In this document: positions 54,796 through 64,000 of the stretch, one piece after another
Layout of the letters: the number at the start of each line of letters is the position of its first letter
Numbering within the stretch: the stretch's first letter is position 1
From: Microvirga vignae
Lineage (GTDB): Bacteria > Pseudomonadota > Alphaproteobacteria > Rhizobiales > Beijerinckiaceae
Length of the DNA: 64,000 bases
Reading direction: 5' to 3'
Assembly: GCF_001017175.1 (NCBI RefSeq)
Contig: NZ_LCYG01000023.1
Span: 1 to 64,000, forward strand
Notes under the pieces: generated by a model
Told to the model about the DNA's origin: nothing
Database searches by the model: none
Seen by the model: only the letters and a program-made list of their open reading frames with translations
Position numbers and translations under genes: made by a program

Positions 54796-57700
54796 CGCTC
54801 CGGAGTCACAGGCGGCGGATCGCCCTGCGGCTCCATTCCCACACCCACACCGAATAGCTTGCGCAGGAAGCCCGGCGCCACGGCCGAGAGCGGATTGACC
54901 GTCAGCGTCGGCGCACTTGTCGAGCCCATGGCGCGGAAATTGACCGCGAACAATCCCTCGTACTGCCCGCCTCCGAGCAGCGGCCCGAAGAGCGGCACCT
55001 TGGCAAAAGCGTTGTTCAGCCCATAGGCCGGCACGAAGGTGCCCGAGATATCCATGCGATCCCGGCCGTAATCGATGAAGCCGCCGAGAGTGAAGCCGAT
55101 CTGATTGCCGTAGATCGCCGTGTCCTTGAAATCGACGCGGCCCGCCGTGCGGGTAAATTCGGCTCTTGCCCTGGTGAAGGTCACCTCGTTCACATCCACC
55201 CGGACGGTCTGCGGATTGCCGGCCTTGTCCTGTCCGGCGATCACCTGCGTCTGGGTCGGGATGATCCGGCGCAGGGCTGGCTCGTTGACCAGTGTGAAGG
55301 AGCGCAGCAACAGAAGTCCGGGCTGAGCCCCCTCGCCCGTCGCCATGTTGATGATGAGATCGCCACCCGCCATGCGCTTGTACACATCGGTAAAGCGCAG
55401 AAGCGCACCCGCATCCTCCGCCTGGAGGATGATGACCGAGCCGCCCCTCCCCTGAGCATCCGTGCGGGCAGCAATGTTCGTGGAGCCGAGGCGACCCTTC
55501 ATATCGAGCTGGCGCAGGGTGTCCTTGCGCACGGACGCCTTGATCGTGGCGTTGGTGATCGCCTCGTCGTTGTAGCCGGTCAGGATGTTGAGCGCGAGGT
55601 CGATGTCGACATCCTTGGAGTCCTTCTGCGCGCTTCCGCTACGAGACGAGGATTGCGAGCCGAAACCTTTCAAGAAGGGGCGCGCATCGCCCACGTTCCC
55701 GCGGACATTCACCTTGTAGATGCCGCCGGACTGTTCGATTTGCACCCGCATGTCGTCACCGGGCGAGAGCTTGAAGGTGGGCAGATCCGCCTTCTCGATC
55801 TCGCCGTCCTTCGACAGAGTCGCAGTGCCGCGCAACTGCACCGTGCCGCTGTCGAGCTGCAAATCGCGGAGTTCGTTTTCGGCCCCCTCGACCATCGCGA
55901 AGGTCAGCTTGCCCGGCCTGCCCGCAGGCTTTACCCAGCCGGGAATGAGCTGATCCACACCGGCTTTGGCGAAGTCTGCCTCGATCAGCATGCCGGGCGC
56001 ATCGGGGTTGCCCAGAGGCATGCCGACCTTGAGTGCGACACTGCCCGTCAACCGCGGGCCGAAGGAGAGCCCGCGCTTGCTGCGCGCCGACTCGTCGAGA
56101 ACGAAGGAGATATTCGCTTGGCCGCCCTGGCGGTTCTTCTGCACGTCGACATTAGCCGGGCCGCCCCCCATCTTGCCGTCGCCTTTGATCGACAGGTCTC
56201 CCCTATCGTAGGCAATCGTCAGATTGGCCGCTTCGAGCTTCTCCTTGCCGAACAGCTTGTCGAGGGTGAGATCGTTCAGTGTTCCTGCAATCTTCAGCGG
56301 AAGATCGGCAATGGCTGGAATGTTGTTGACGGCGAGCCCGATCCCAACCCGCAGATCCGCCTTGCCCTTCATCGTGGCGGGATCGACCTCGAACCCGGCG
56401 ATCTCCTTGACGACCGGCTGCTGGAGCATGGCGCCGACACCATCCGCCGAGCCCAGGAGGCGGAAGTCGATGCGCGCAACCGCATTGTCGTCCCAGTAAT
56501 TGTCGAGAGCGAAAGAGCCCTCGGAGGCAGCCAGGCTGTAATGACCGGCCATCTCGATGCGCCCGGCCGGCGCACGTAAGGCAACCTTCGTACCGGTCAC
56601 CTGCCCGGTCACATCCATCTCCGACACGGGCGGCAAACCCTCGGCTGCCTGAAGGATGCCCTGAGAAATCTGAAAATCGATCTTCACGGAGTCATCTGGA
56701 ATGGGTCCGCCGGACATGGACTTTTCAACATCGGCCCCGGTCATCCCGACCTTGAGCCTGAACATTTCGAGCGTGCCGCTCTTGAGGTTCGCCACTAGGA
56801 AACGTCGAACAGGAGGAGCCACGGCCTCCGGCCAGACGCGCAACGCAGACCGGACATTGGTCTGCGTGGCCGTCACGTCGAATTTCAGCCCCTTAGGGTC
56901 GGCTGAAGCCGCAAGCGCACCGCTGATGTCCGTGGTGAGGTCAGGCCCGCGCAGCCTGATGCTGTTGATCATGACGCCATTGGGACCGGAGAGATCTGCG
57001 TCGAACTGCGAAACCTGAAGCGGGGCATCGCCGGGAGCTGCACCTGACCAGACGATATCCTTGCCGCTCAAGAACAGGCGCCAAGGAGCATTCGCTGTTG
57101 GCGTCGATAGCGCGCCTTGGAGCCTGACGCGCGTCTCGCCGCCTTTGAGCTCAAGGGTCGGGAGATTGAGGGTCTTCTTGGCCTCGTCCCATTCGGCCAC
57201 GATCGTGGCGCGCTCGACAGGCAAAGCCGAGGTATCCTTGTCCTCGATCTGGATCATGCCCGTATTGCTGTCGAGGCGAGTCTTCAACTCCGTCACGCGG
57301 CCATCCGCATAGGCCACGTCGAAGCGCCCCGAGAACTCGAGATCGGTCGCAGCCGGCAGGCCTGACAACCCGCTGAGCAGCAGAATGTCCTGGATCGGCG
57401 CGGAATCGGCGACGACCGCCGCACGGTAGGCCGTCCCGCTCTCGGCTCTCGCATCGCCGTTGAGCTGCCAGGGGCCCTGAGGACCTTCAACGGTCGCGGC
57501 GAAATGACGTCCGCCATTCTCCGACCAGTCGAAAGTGGCGTCGACCCGTTTGAACCTGGCCCTCTCTCGACGATCCGCATCGATGAAGACGAGCTGAGCA
57601 TTGGTCAGTTGCGCGCGCCCAAGGGAGTTGAGGACACTTCCCGGACCGACGACCAGCTCGAACAGAGAGCCCACGGTGCCCGAGACCTGAGACGGGCCAT

Positions 57701-58256
57701 CGGTGCTCGCGGCCAAGGAAGCGGCGGCCTCCTTGGAAGGAGCGGGTTCGGCTGTCGCGTCAAACGCAGCGTGCAGTTCTTCCGTCGTCTGCACGGGCGA
57801 GAAGGTCAGCGAACCATCCCGGTTGACCAGGATCCGCAATTGCAGGTCACGCACCTCGATGGCTTTGGGCTGCAGATTGGCTGTGAGCAGCGACAGGAAG
57901 TCGACACTGACAAGAGCATACGGGGCCCGAACAACGAGTCCTCCGCCAGGAGCTCGGATGTCGAGGCCGTTCGCCCGCAGAGCCGGCGTCCCCTCATGCA
58001 GTTCGATGGCCGTGTTGCGCAGCGTCACGGCCCATCCGGGGCCGATGCGGGCGGCCAGAGCCTCGGCAACGCGCTCGGGCAGGCGTCCGAAGGTCATGGG
58101 GCCGACGGAGAGACGCAGGTAAAAAAGCCCCCCGACAACGACAAGAAAAGCGATCAGCCCAAGCTTGACGTAGAGCGTACCACGGAGCACCCGCCGCCAA
58201 AGGCTCTTCTTGGCCGGTTCTCGCCGGGACAACGTGGTACGGAACGGTAACTTCAT
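54792..58256 (-). CDS. AsmA/YhdP-like envelope protein (DUF3971)
   Basis: 1154 aa from the ATG at 58256; the longer ORF upstream runs over the region divergent from bcp and is not used. One N-terminal membrane anchor (about 29-50, LYVKLGLIAFLVVVGGLFYLRL) is followed by a very long periplasmic beta-rich region. This has VTLRNTAIELHEGTPALRANGLDI, DUF3971-type repeats and an AsmA-like C-terminus (DISGTFVPAYGLNNAFAKVPLFGPLLGGGQYEGLFAVNF). Such proteins are bridge-like lipid transfer or envelope-assembly factors. The stop codon lies in a repeat element. Confidence 0.88.
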   Translation of the reverse strand: MKLPFRTTLSRREPAKKSLWRRVLRGTLYVKLGLIAFLVVVGGLFYLRLSVGPMTFGRLPERVAEALAARIGPGWAVTLRNTAIELHEGTPALRANGLDIRAPGGGLVVRAPYALVSVDFLSLLTANLQPKAIEVRDLQLRILVNRDGSLTFSPVQTTEELHAAFDATAEPAPSKEAAASLAASTDGPSQVSGTVGSLFELVVGPGSVLNSLGRAQLTNAQLVFIDADRRERARFKRVDATFDWSENGGRHFAATVEGPQGPWQLNGDARAESGTAYRAAVVADSAPIQDILLLSGLSGLPAATDLEFSGRFDVAYADGRVTELKTRLDSNTGMIQIEDKDTSALPVERATIVAEWDEAKKTLNLPTLELKGGETRVRLQGALSTPTANAPWRLFLSGKDIVWSGAAPGDAPLQVSQFDADLSGPNGVMINSIRLRGPDLTTDISGALAASADPKGLKFDVTATQTNVRSALRVWPEAVAPPVRRFLVANLKSGTLEMFRLKVGMTGADVEKSMSGGPIPDDSVKIDFQISQGILQAAEGLPPVSEMDVTGQVTGTKVALRAPAGRIEMAGHYSLAASEGSFALDNYWDDNAVARIDFRLLGSADGVGAMLQQPVVKEIAGFEVDPATMKGKADLRVGIGLAVNNIPAIADLPLKIAGTLNDLTLDKLFGKEKLEAANLTIAYDRGDLSIKGDGKMGGGPANVDVQKNRQGGQANISFVLDESARSKRGLSFGPRLTGSVALKVGMPLGNPDAPGMLIEADFAKAGVDQLIPGWVKPAGRPGKLTFAMVEGAENELRDLQLDSGTVQLRGTATLSKDGEIEKADLPTFKLSPGDDMRVQIEQSGGIYKVNVRGNVGDARPFLKGFGSQSSSRSGSAQKDSKDVDIDLALNILTGYNDEAITNATIKASVRKDTLRQLDMKGRLGSTNIAARTDAQGRGGSVIILQAEDAGALLRFTDVYKRMAGGDLIINMATGEGAQPGLLLLRSFTLVNEPALRRIIPTQTQVIAGQDKAGNPQTVRVDVNEVTFTRARAEFTRTAGRVDFKDTAIYGNQIGFTLGGFIDYGRDRMDISGTFVPAYGLNNAFAKVPLFGPLLGGGQYEGLFAVNFRAMGSTSAPTLTVNPLSAVAPGFLRKLFGVGVGMEPQGDPPPVTPER

Positions 58257-58409
58257 TCTTGTGATGTCGGCAATCCGGTTCTTGCGCTTGTGCGGCAGCG
58301 AGGGAATCACTGGGGAACTTAACCGTCCCGGCAGCCTCCCGCGACCGCCACTTTTCCGTCGTGCACACAAGAGGCTTCCAACCAGCACAATCCGCCAAAA
58401 GGAAGGCGA

Positions 58410-58877
58410 ATGATGGCCCTGACGCCCGGAACCAAAGCCCCTGCTTTCTCCTTGCCCGCCACTGGAGGGAAGGACATCTCCCTGGAGAGCCTCAAAGGCA
58501 GGAACGTGGTGCTGTATTTCTATCCGAAGGACGACACGAGCGGCTGCACCCTGGAGGCCCAGAATTTCCAGGCCCTTCGCAAGGAGTTCGAGGCCGCCGA
58601 CACCGAGATCGTCGGCGTCTCCCCCGATCCCCTGAAGAGCCACGACAAGTTTCGGACCAAGTACGGCCTCGAATTTCCCCTCGCTTCCGACGAGGCGACC
58701 GCCATTCTGGAAGCCTATGGCGTGTGGGTCGAGAAAAGCATGTATGGCCGAAAATATATGGGCGTCGAGCGCACTACGGTGCTCATCGACCGCGACGGCA
58801 CCATCGCCAAGGTCTGGAACAAGGTGAAGGTGCCGGGCCACGCGGAGGAAGTGCTGGCAGCGGCACAGGCGCTCTGA
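58410..58877 (+). CDS. bcp: Thioredoxin-dependent peroxiredoxin Bcp/PrxQ
   Basis: 155 aa. FSLPATGGKDISLESLKGRNVVLYFYPKDDTSGCTLEAQNF contains the peroxidatic Cys46 in the TSGCT motif (PrxQ usually TPGCT). The resolving cysteine five residues later is replaced by Gln51, so it is a 1-Cys form or uses another partner. It reduces organic and hydrogen peroxides in the cytoplasm. The ATG lies after AAGGAAGGCGA. It is convergent with prfB across a bidirectional terminator. Confidence 0.95.
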   Translation: MMALTPGTKAPAFSLPATGGKDISLESLKGRNVVLYFYPKDDTSGCTLEAQNFQALRKEFEAADTEIVGVSPDPLKSHDKFRTKYGLEFPLASDEATAILEAYGVWVEKSMYGRKYMGVERTTVLIDRDGTIAKVWNKVKVPGHAEEVLAAAQAL

Positions 58878-58892
58878 AGGCTCACCAAAGTG

Positions 58893-58921
58893 AAAGGGCC
58901 GCTTCGACGAAGCGGCCCTTT
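58893..58921. terminator. Bidirectional terminator between bcp and prfB
   Basis: AAAGGGCCGCTT and AAGCGGCCCTTT pair over 12 bp with loop CGACG. T-rich sequence follows on the plus strand and A-rich sequence precedes it, so it can end both convergent genes. Confidence 0.88.
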
Positions 58922-58925
58922 GCTT

Positions 58926-60054
58926 TTAGTCGATATCCTCGACCTCTTCGCCCCCGCCATAGACGCGCTGGGCGAGCGAGGCTTCCATGAACGGGTCGAG
59001 ATCGCCGTCGAGCACGTCCTGCGGGCTCTGGGACTGGGTGCCCGTGCGCAGGTCCTTCACCAGCTGATAGGGCTGCAGCACGTAGGAGCGGATCTGGTGT
59101 CCCCAGCCGATATCGGTCTTGGCGGCAGCTTCAGCGTTCGCTTTTTCCTCGCGCTTCTTCAGCTCGGCCTCGTAAAGACGCGCGCGCAGCATGTTCCAGG
59201 CGGTGGCGCGGTTCTTGTGCTGCGAGCGCTCCTGCTGGCAGGCCACGACGATGCCGCTCGGGATGTGCGTAATGCGCACAGCCGAGTCCGTGGTGTTCAC
59301 GTGCTGGCCGCCCGCGCCGGAGGAGCGGAACGTATCGATGCGGCAGTCGGATTCCTTGATCTCGATGTTGATGCGATCATCCACTACCGGATAGACCCAT
59401 ACCGAGGCGAAGCTTGTATGGCGGCGCGCGTTGGAGTCGTAGGGCGAGATGCGCACCAGACGGTGCACGCCCGACTCGGTCTTGAGCCAGCCATAGGCGT
59501 TGTGGCCCTTGATCAGGAGCGTGGCGCTCTTGATGCCGGCTTCTTCACCATCGGTGATTTCGAGGAGTTCGACCTTGAACTTCCGGCGCTCGGCCCAACG
59601 GGCATACATGCGCTGAAGCATGGAGGCCCAGTCCTGACTTTCCGTGCCGCCGGCACCCGAGTGCACTTCGAGATAGGTATCGTTGGCGTCGGCCTCGCCC
59701 GAGAGCAGGGTTTCCACCTGACGGCGGGCAGCCTCTTCCTGGAGGCTGCGGATCGCCTCCTCGCCTTCCCTGATGGTGTCTTCGTCGCCCTCCATCTCGC
59801 CGAGTTCGATCAGCGTGACCGCGTCATCGAGCTCCTGCTCCATGCGCTTGATGGACGAAATCTGATCCTCAAGGGTCGTGCGCTCGCGCATGATCTTCTG
59901 CGCGGCCTCCGCATCGTTCCAGAGGTTCGGGTCTTCGGCTTGGGCGTTCAGTTCGGCGAGGCGGCGCTGGGCATTATCCCAGTCAAAGATGCCTCCTCAG
60001 CAGCCCGACTGACTGCTTAGTCTCTTCTACGAGGTGTTCGATTTCGGCGCGCAT
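58926..60054 (-). CDS. prfB: Peptide chain release factor 2, with programmed +1 frameshift
   Basis: 375 aa in two frames. Codons 1-23 (60054-59986, [23 protein letters not shown]) end at an in-frame TGA (59985-59983). Skipping one T after CTT continues as [18 protein letters not shown] (59984-58926, 352 codons). The body has the GGQ motif [20 protein letters not shown] and the stop-recognition tripeptide as SPY in [18 protein letters not shown], where most RF2 have SPF. It releases at UGA and UAA. Autoregulation follows from the frameshift: low RF2 leads to pausing at UGA and shifting. Confidence 0.95.
59982..59997 (-). promoter_or_regulatory. prfB frameshift site
   Basis: On the minus strand AGGAGGCATCTTTGAC: an internal Shine-Dalgarno AGGAGG, a 3-nt spacer, slippery CTT and the in-frame stop TGA followed by C. 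It has the same layout as the classical E. coli site (AGGGGG-TAT-CTT-TGAC). Confidence 0.95.
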
Positions 60055-60224
60055 TTTGTCTTGCTGTCCGTGCCTTGAGTTCGAGGGCGTCTTAAGCGGA
60101 CCGCCCCATGGTGTAAAGAAGCCTTTCCGCAAGCTGCCGAGCACTGCAGTCACCCTCGTGTCTGCCGTACTCATGCGTTTTCGTGCTTGTCAGGAAACGC
60201 ACTTCATATGGTGAGGAAGGCGGA

Positions 60225-62654
60225 TCAATACAATCCGCCCGGGCTTGCTCCCACCGCCCGCTGTGGCGGAGGCGCGGGCGAGTACTCGGCCTGTGGGGCC
60301 GCGTCCTCCTCCTCGGCAGGAGAATAGTATTGCGGCGGCGACTGTCCGGGCTTGAAGGCCTCCAGGATCGTACCGGCGCCATCGCCGGCGCGGGTGCCGG
60401 TGGCGGCGCTGACCCGGATCAGCTTGATGCCCGGAGGCACGCGGAACGGAGTCGCAGGCTTGTCCTTCAGGGCCAGCTGCATGAAGTCACGGAACACGGG
60501 CGCAGCATACTGGCCGGCGGTAGCCGCATTGCCGAGGGACTTCGGCTGGTCATAGCCGAGGAACACGCCCACAGCGAGGTCGGGCGAGAAGCCCACGAAC
60601 CACACATCCTTTGCGTCGTTGGTGGTGCCGGTCTTGCCGGCGAGCGGCTTGCCGACGGCCTTAACCGACTGGGCTGTGCCGCGCTGCACCACGCCTTCGA
60701 GGATCGAGGTCATCTGGTAGGCGGTCAACGGGTCGAGCACCTGCTCGCGATTATCGGTGAGCTTGGGCGCAGCGCCGCCATCCCATTTCTCGGCATCGCA
60801 GGTGGCGCATTTGCGGTCGTCGTGGCGATAGATCGTGCGGCCGCTGCGATCCTGAATCTGGTCGATCAGCGTCGGCTTGATGCGGCGGCCGCCGTTCACG
60901 AACATGGAATAGGCCGCCGTCATGCGCATGACCGTGGTCTCGCCAGCGCCGAGCGACATGGAGAGCAGCGGCAGCATGTCGTCATAGACCCCGAAGCGAC
61001 GGGCATATTCGGAGATGACCGGCATGCCGATCTCGTTGGAGAGACGCACCGTCATCAGGTTCTTCGAATGCTCGATGCCGTAGCGAAGCGTACGCAGGCC
61101 CGCAGACTTGCCGTCATAGTTCGACGGAGCCCAGGCGGCCTGCCCCGGTCCCATATCGAGCACGAAGGGCGCGTCCATGATCTGGGACGAAGGCGTGTAG
61201 CCGTTGTCGAGAGCCGTCGCGTAGACGATGGGCTTGAACGAGGAGCCCGGCTGGCGCATCGCCTGCGTCGCGCGGTTGAACTCGCTCTGGTCGAAGGAGA
61301 AGCCGCCGACCATCGCATGGACGCGGCCCGACTGGGGATCCATGGCGACGATGGCACCGGAAATTTCAGGCACCTGGCGCAGACGATACTGGCCCTGCTT
61401 GCCGTCGATGGGCTCCACATAAACCACGTCGCCGACAGCAAGCGCCTTCTCGACGGCACGGCGCGTCCACTTCACGCCGTCGGCGGTCACGAAGCCGGTC
61501 TCGCGGTCGCGAGAAAGCTGACCGGAGGATTCCTTCTTCGGCTGAAGGCCGATTCGGGCACGTCCGCCGGAAACTTCGAGCACCACGGCCAGACGCCAGG
61601 GCTGCACGTCGCCCATGGACTGAACCTCGGCCAGAGCCAGACCCCATTCGCGGCCCGCCAAGTCGAGCTTCTGCTGGGCGCCGCGCCAGCCGCGCGCTTC
61701 GTCGAAGCGCACGAGACCGTCGACCAGGGCCTTACGGGCCATGGCCTGCATCTTGGGATCGAGGGTCGCGCGGATCAGGAGACCGCCCTCGTAGAGCTTC
61801 TCTTCACCGTAACGCTCCGCGATGTCGCGACGCACGCCTTCGGCGAAGTAGCCTGAGGCGATGCTGTTGGGAGACACGACGCGCGGCGTGACATTGAGCG
61901 GCAGCTTCTTGGCGGCTTCCGCCTCCTCCGGCGTGATGTAGCCGTTCTCGGCCATTCGGCCGATCACCCAGTTGCGGCGCTCGATGGCGGCCTGGCGCTG
62001 ACGGAACGGATGATAGTTGTTCGGTGCCTTCGGAAGAGCGGCCAAGTACGCGACCTCGGCAATGTCGAGCTCGTGGAGCGACTTGCCGAAATAGTTCAGC
62101 GCCGAGGCGGCGACGCCGTAGTTGCTAAGGCCGAGATAGATCTCGTTGAGATAGAGCTCGAGGATCTTGTCCTTCGAGAAGGTGGATTCCATGCGCAGCG
62201 CGATCAGAGCCTCACGGATCTTGCGCTCGTAGCTCCTCTCGTTGCCGACGAGGAAGTTCTTGGCCACCTGCTGCGTGATGGTCGAGGCACCCTGCTCGCG
62301 TTTTCCGCCCGACTTGACGTTGACCAGGATCGCGCGAACGACGCCCTCGGGGTCGATGCCCGGATGCTTGTAGAAGTTCTTGTCCTCGGCGGACAGGAAG
62401 GCGGCCTTCACCAGCTTCGGCATAGCCTGGATCGGCACGTAAAGGCGGCGCTCGCGGGCATATTCCGCGATCAGGCTGCCGTCCGAGGCATGGACGCGTG
62501 TCATCACCGGCGGCTCGTAATTGGCGAGCTGCGCGTGATCCGGCAGGTCCTTGGAGTAGAACCAGAATCCATAGGCCAGCCCGACGGCGCCGATCAGGAA
62601 GAAGATCGCCCCGATGCTGAACAGGAAGCCGAAGAATCGTAGGACAAAACGCAT
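60225..62654 (-). CDS. mrcA: Penicillin-binding protein 1A (class A bifunctional PBP)
   Basis: 809 aa. The N-terminal signal anchor is about 3-28. The glycosyltransferase domain (GT51) has SAEDKNFYKHPGIDPEG, QGASTITQQVAKNFLVGNERSYERKIREAL and ILELYLNEIYLG. An OB-like insert carries KKESSGQLSRDRETGFV. The transpeptidase domain has the nucleophile in RQPGSSFKPIVYATAL, SKNLMTVRLSNEIG, and KTG in LAGKTGTTNDAKDVWFVG. It polymerises and cross-links peptidoglycan. The gene order amidase-PBP1A-prfB is typical of alphaproteobacteria. Confidence 0.96.
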   Translation of the reverse strand: MRFVLRFFGFLFSIGAIFFLIGAVGLAYGFWFYSKDLPDHAQLANYEPPVMTRVHASDGSLIAEYARERRLYVPIQAMPKLVKAAFLSAEDKNFYKHPGIDPEGVVRAILVNVKSGGKREQGASTITQQVAKNFLVGNERSYERKIREALIALRMESTFSKDKILELYLNEIYLGLSNYGVAASALNYFGKSLHELDIAEVAYLAALPKAPNNYHPFRQRQAAIERRNWVIGRMAENGYITPEEAEAAKKLPLNVTPRVVSPNSIASGYFAEGVRRDIAERYGEEKLYEGGLLIRATLDPKMQAMARKALVDGLVRFDEARGWRGAQQKLDLAGREWGLALAEVQSMGDVQPWRLAVVLEVSGGRARIGLQPKKESSGQLSRDRETGFVTADGVKWTRRAVEKALAVGDVVYVEPIDGKQGQYRLRQVPEISGAIVAMDPQSGRVHAMVGGFSFDQSEFNRATQAMRQPGSSFKPIVYATALDNGYTPSSQIMDAPFVLDMGPGQAAWAPSNYDGKSAGLRTLRYGIEHSKNLMTVRLSNEIGMPVISEYARRFGVYDDMLPLLSMSLGAGETTVMRMTAAYSMFVNGGRRIKPTLIDQIQDRSGRTIYRHDDRKCATCDAEKWDGGAAPKLTDNREQVLDPLTAYQMTSILEGVVQRGTAQSVKAVGKPLAGKTGTTNDAKDVWFVGFSPDLAVGVFLGYDQPKSLGNAATAGQYAAPVFRDFMQLALKDKPATPFRVPPGIKLIRVSAATGTRAGDGAGTILEAFKPGQSPPQYYSPAEEEDAAPQAEYSPAPPPQRAVGASPGGLY

Positions 62655-62802
62655 CCGAAGATATTCCGTTGTCGGCGCTTCAAAAGCACCCGTTTATGCA
62701 AGATCCCGAACGCCGTTTCCCACCGGCACAGGAGCGGCACTCAGATCTGCCCGCTCTGTTAACCGAGGAATCGCGCCCCCGCTACGGGTATCCACACTCT
62801 AT

Positions 62803-64000
62803 CTATGGTAAAACTGCGGCAGCATCCTGCCGGGCGAGGCGTGCTGCGAAAAAGCGATCCACCGCCGCGCTCATGGCGGAGACCATTTTGCCCCGCCATT
62901 CCTCGGACAGGAGCAGGTCGAGGTCCTGCTTGCTGGAGAGATAGCCCAGCTCCACCAGGACCGAGGGCACGTCATGGGCCCGAAGCACCTGGAAGCGGGC
63001 CTGACGGTGCGGGTTCTTGTTCAGGCGGGCGACCGAATCGAACGCGCCGACCAGGCGGGTGGCGAAGCCATGAGAGAAACTGCGCGTCTCACGCAAGGTC
63101 AGTTCCACCAGGATGTCCGACACGTCATCCGGCATGTCGGTGCTCTCAACGCCTGCCACCGCGTCAGCCTTGTTTTCCCGCTCGGCGAGCCAGGCCGAGT
63201 CGGCGTCGGACGCCCTCTCCGACCCTGTATAGACGGTCAGTCCCCGCACCTCCTGGCCGCCGGAGATCGAATCAGCATGGATGGAGATGAAGAGATCGGC
63301 CTGGGCACTCCGAGCCGCGCGGACGCGGTCTCCAAGGGAGATGAACACGTCCTTGTCGCGGGTCATCAGAACCTTGTAGCGTCCGCTCGCTTCCAACGCC
63401 TTCTGCAGCTTCTGGGCAAAGGAGAGGACGAGATCCTTCTCGAACACGCCCCCAACCGAATTGGCACCGGGATCGATGCCCCCATGGCCGGGATCGATCA
63501 CGATGACCGGGAGGGCATCCTTGGCGAGCGAAGCAGGCTCCGCCGTGGTGGGTTGGGCCGCCTTGGCCGCAGAGTCAGCGGCCGCGCGATGGAAATCAGC
63601 GCGCTCGGTGCGGGTCAGCTCGATGGTCAGCAGCGCCGTGCCGCCGGCGGCATTCGCGTCGACGGTCATGCCGGAGACGGTGGCCGGCTGGGTCAGCTCC
63701 ATCACGACCCGGGAGCGCCCCGGAGCGAAAAGACCATAACGATAGGAGGAAATCAGTCCCGCCTTCTGACGTCCGGCCTCGGGAGTCAGGTGAAACGCCA
63801 CCTCCGGCAGGTCGATGATGAGGCGGTCCGGCTTCTCCATAAGAGAGGCCTGAGCCGTCACCGGCTTGGAGAGCGCAATCCGGAACCGGGTCTTGGCGCC
63901 TTCAACCTCGACCGAGACATCCGCCGCAATCACGGGAGCAGCAGCCTTGCTCGCATCGCTGCCCGTCGCCCAAGCGGGGCCCGTCCCCGAGGCGACGAAG
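62803..64000 (-). CDS. amiC: N-acetylmuramoyl-L-alanine amidase, 5' end outside the window
   Basis: The frame is still open at the window edge, so the start codon is missing; the visible part is about 398 codons. The first visible residues (about FVASGTGPAWATG) look like the end of a signal peptide. An AMIN-type domain (DVSVEVEGAKTRFRIALSKPVTAQASLMEKPDRLIIDLPE) is followed by Amidase_3: VIVIDPGHGGIDPGANS (zinc His), VFEKDLVLSFAQKLQ (Glu) and DLFISIHADSI (His). It cleaves septal peptidoglycan in the periplasm. It lies upstream of mrcA on the same strand. Confidence 0.95.
   Translation of the reverse strand, partial: FVASGTGPAWATGSDASKAAAPVIAADVSVEVEGAKTRFRIALSKPVTAQASLMEKPDRLIIDLPEVAFHLTPEAGRQKAGLISSYRYGLFAPGRSRVVMELTQPATVSGMTVDANAAGGTALLTIELTRTERADFHRAAADSAAKAAQPTTAEPASLAKDALPVIVIDPGHGGIDPGANSVGGVFEKDLVLSFAQKLQKALEASGRYKVLMTRDKDVFISLGDRVRAARSAQADLFISIHADSISGGQEVRGLTVYTGSERASDADSAWLAERENKADAVAGVESTDMPDDVSDILVELTLRETRSFSHGFATRLVGAFDSVARLNKNPHRQARFQVLRAHDVPSVLVELGYLSSKQDLDLLLSEEWRGKMVSAMSAAVDRFFAARLARQDAAAVLP

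Overview
The window looks like chromosomal DNA of a high-GC alphaproteobacterium of the order Hyphomicrobiales (Rhizobiales), most likely a Methylobacteriaceae member such as Microvirga. This is inferred from the gene order tig-clpP-clpX-lon-hupB-tRNA-Val, the glnB-glnA pair, a SufBCDST cluster, an Omp25/RopB-type porin, DUF1236 and DUF1003 proteins, and palindromic intergenic repeats typical of the order. No phage, transposase, integrase or CRISPR array is visible.

Layout. 0.2-0.9 kb: a truncated sensor-like protein and a small unknown protein. 1.2-8.8 kb: an IclR-family regulator divergent from a seven-gene operon. The operon encodes a polyamine/opine-type ABC importer (ATPase, two permeases, binding protein) wrapped around a three-subunit flavin/iron-sulfur dehydrogenase of the HcnABC/opine oxidase type, closed by a strong terminator. 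This is the best candidate for an uncharacterised catabolic system. 9-23.4 kb: a gene-sparse accessory stretch with small stress-type or DNA-binding genes (amino-acid binding protein, histone H1-like protein, cupin, CsbD, a methyltransferase, an orphan TctC-type binding protein, an IHF-like protein, a helix-hairpin-helix protein, a Crp/Fnr regulator, DUF4142, DUF1003), a malonyl-CoA synthetase remnant, decayed repeats and tRNA-Pro.

23.4-35.6 kb: conserved core. tRNA-Val, hupB, lon, clpX, clpP and tig form the proteostasis block, followed by tRNA-Leu, a multicopper-oxidase homologue that has lost most copper ligands, nnr, glnB and glnA. 35.8-43.5 kb: DUF1236 protein, porin, hydrolase, DEAD-box helicase, a TfoX-like protein with sufA, a KefB-type antiporter and an SDR. 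43.5-50.2 kb: the SUF iron-sulfur operon (cysteine desulfurase, sufB, sufC, sufD, sufS, sufT), with palindromic repeats in three of its spacers. 50.4-64 kb: hydrolase, serralysin-type RTX protease, tyrS, an AsmA-like giant envelope protein, bcp, prfB with an intact programmed +1 frameshift, PBP1A and an N-acetylmuramoyl-L-alanine amidase cut by the window end.

Two families of intergenic palindromic elements are well supported. One is a bipartite element of 110-140 bp (three full copies and one half copy); three copies supply the stop codon of a neighbouring gene. The other is an ATGGCCGGG-type palindrome concentrated in the SUF region. All functional calls come from reading the sequence; no database search was run.
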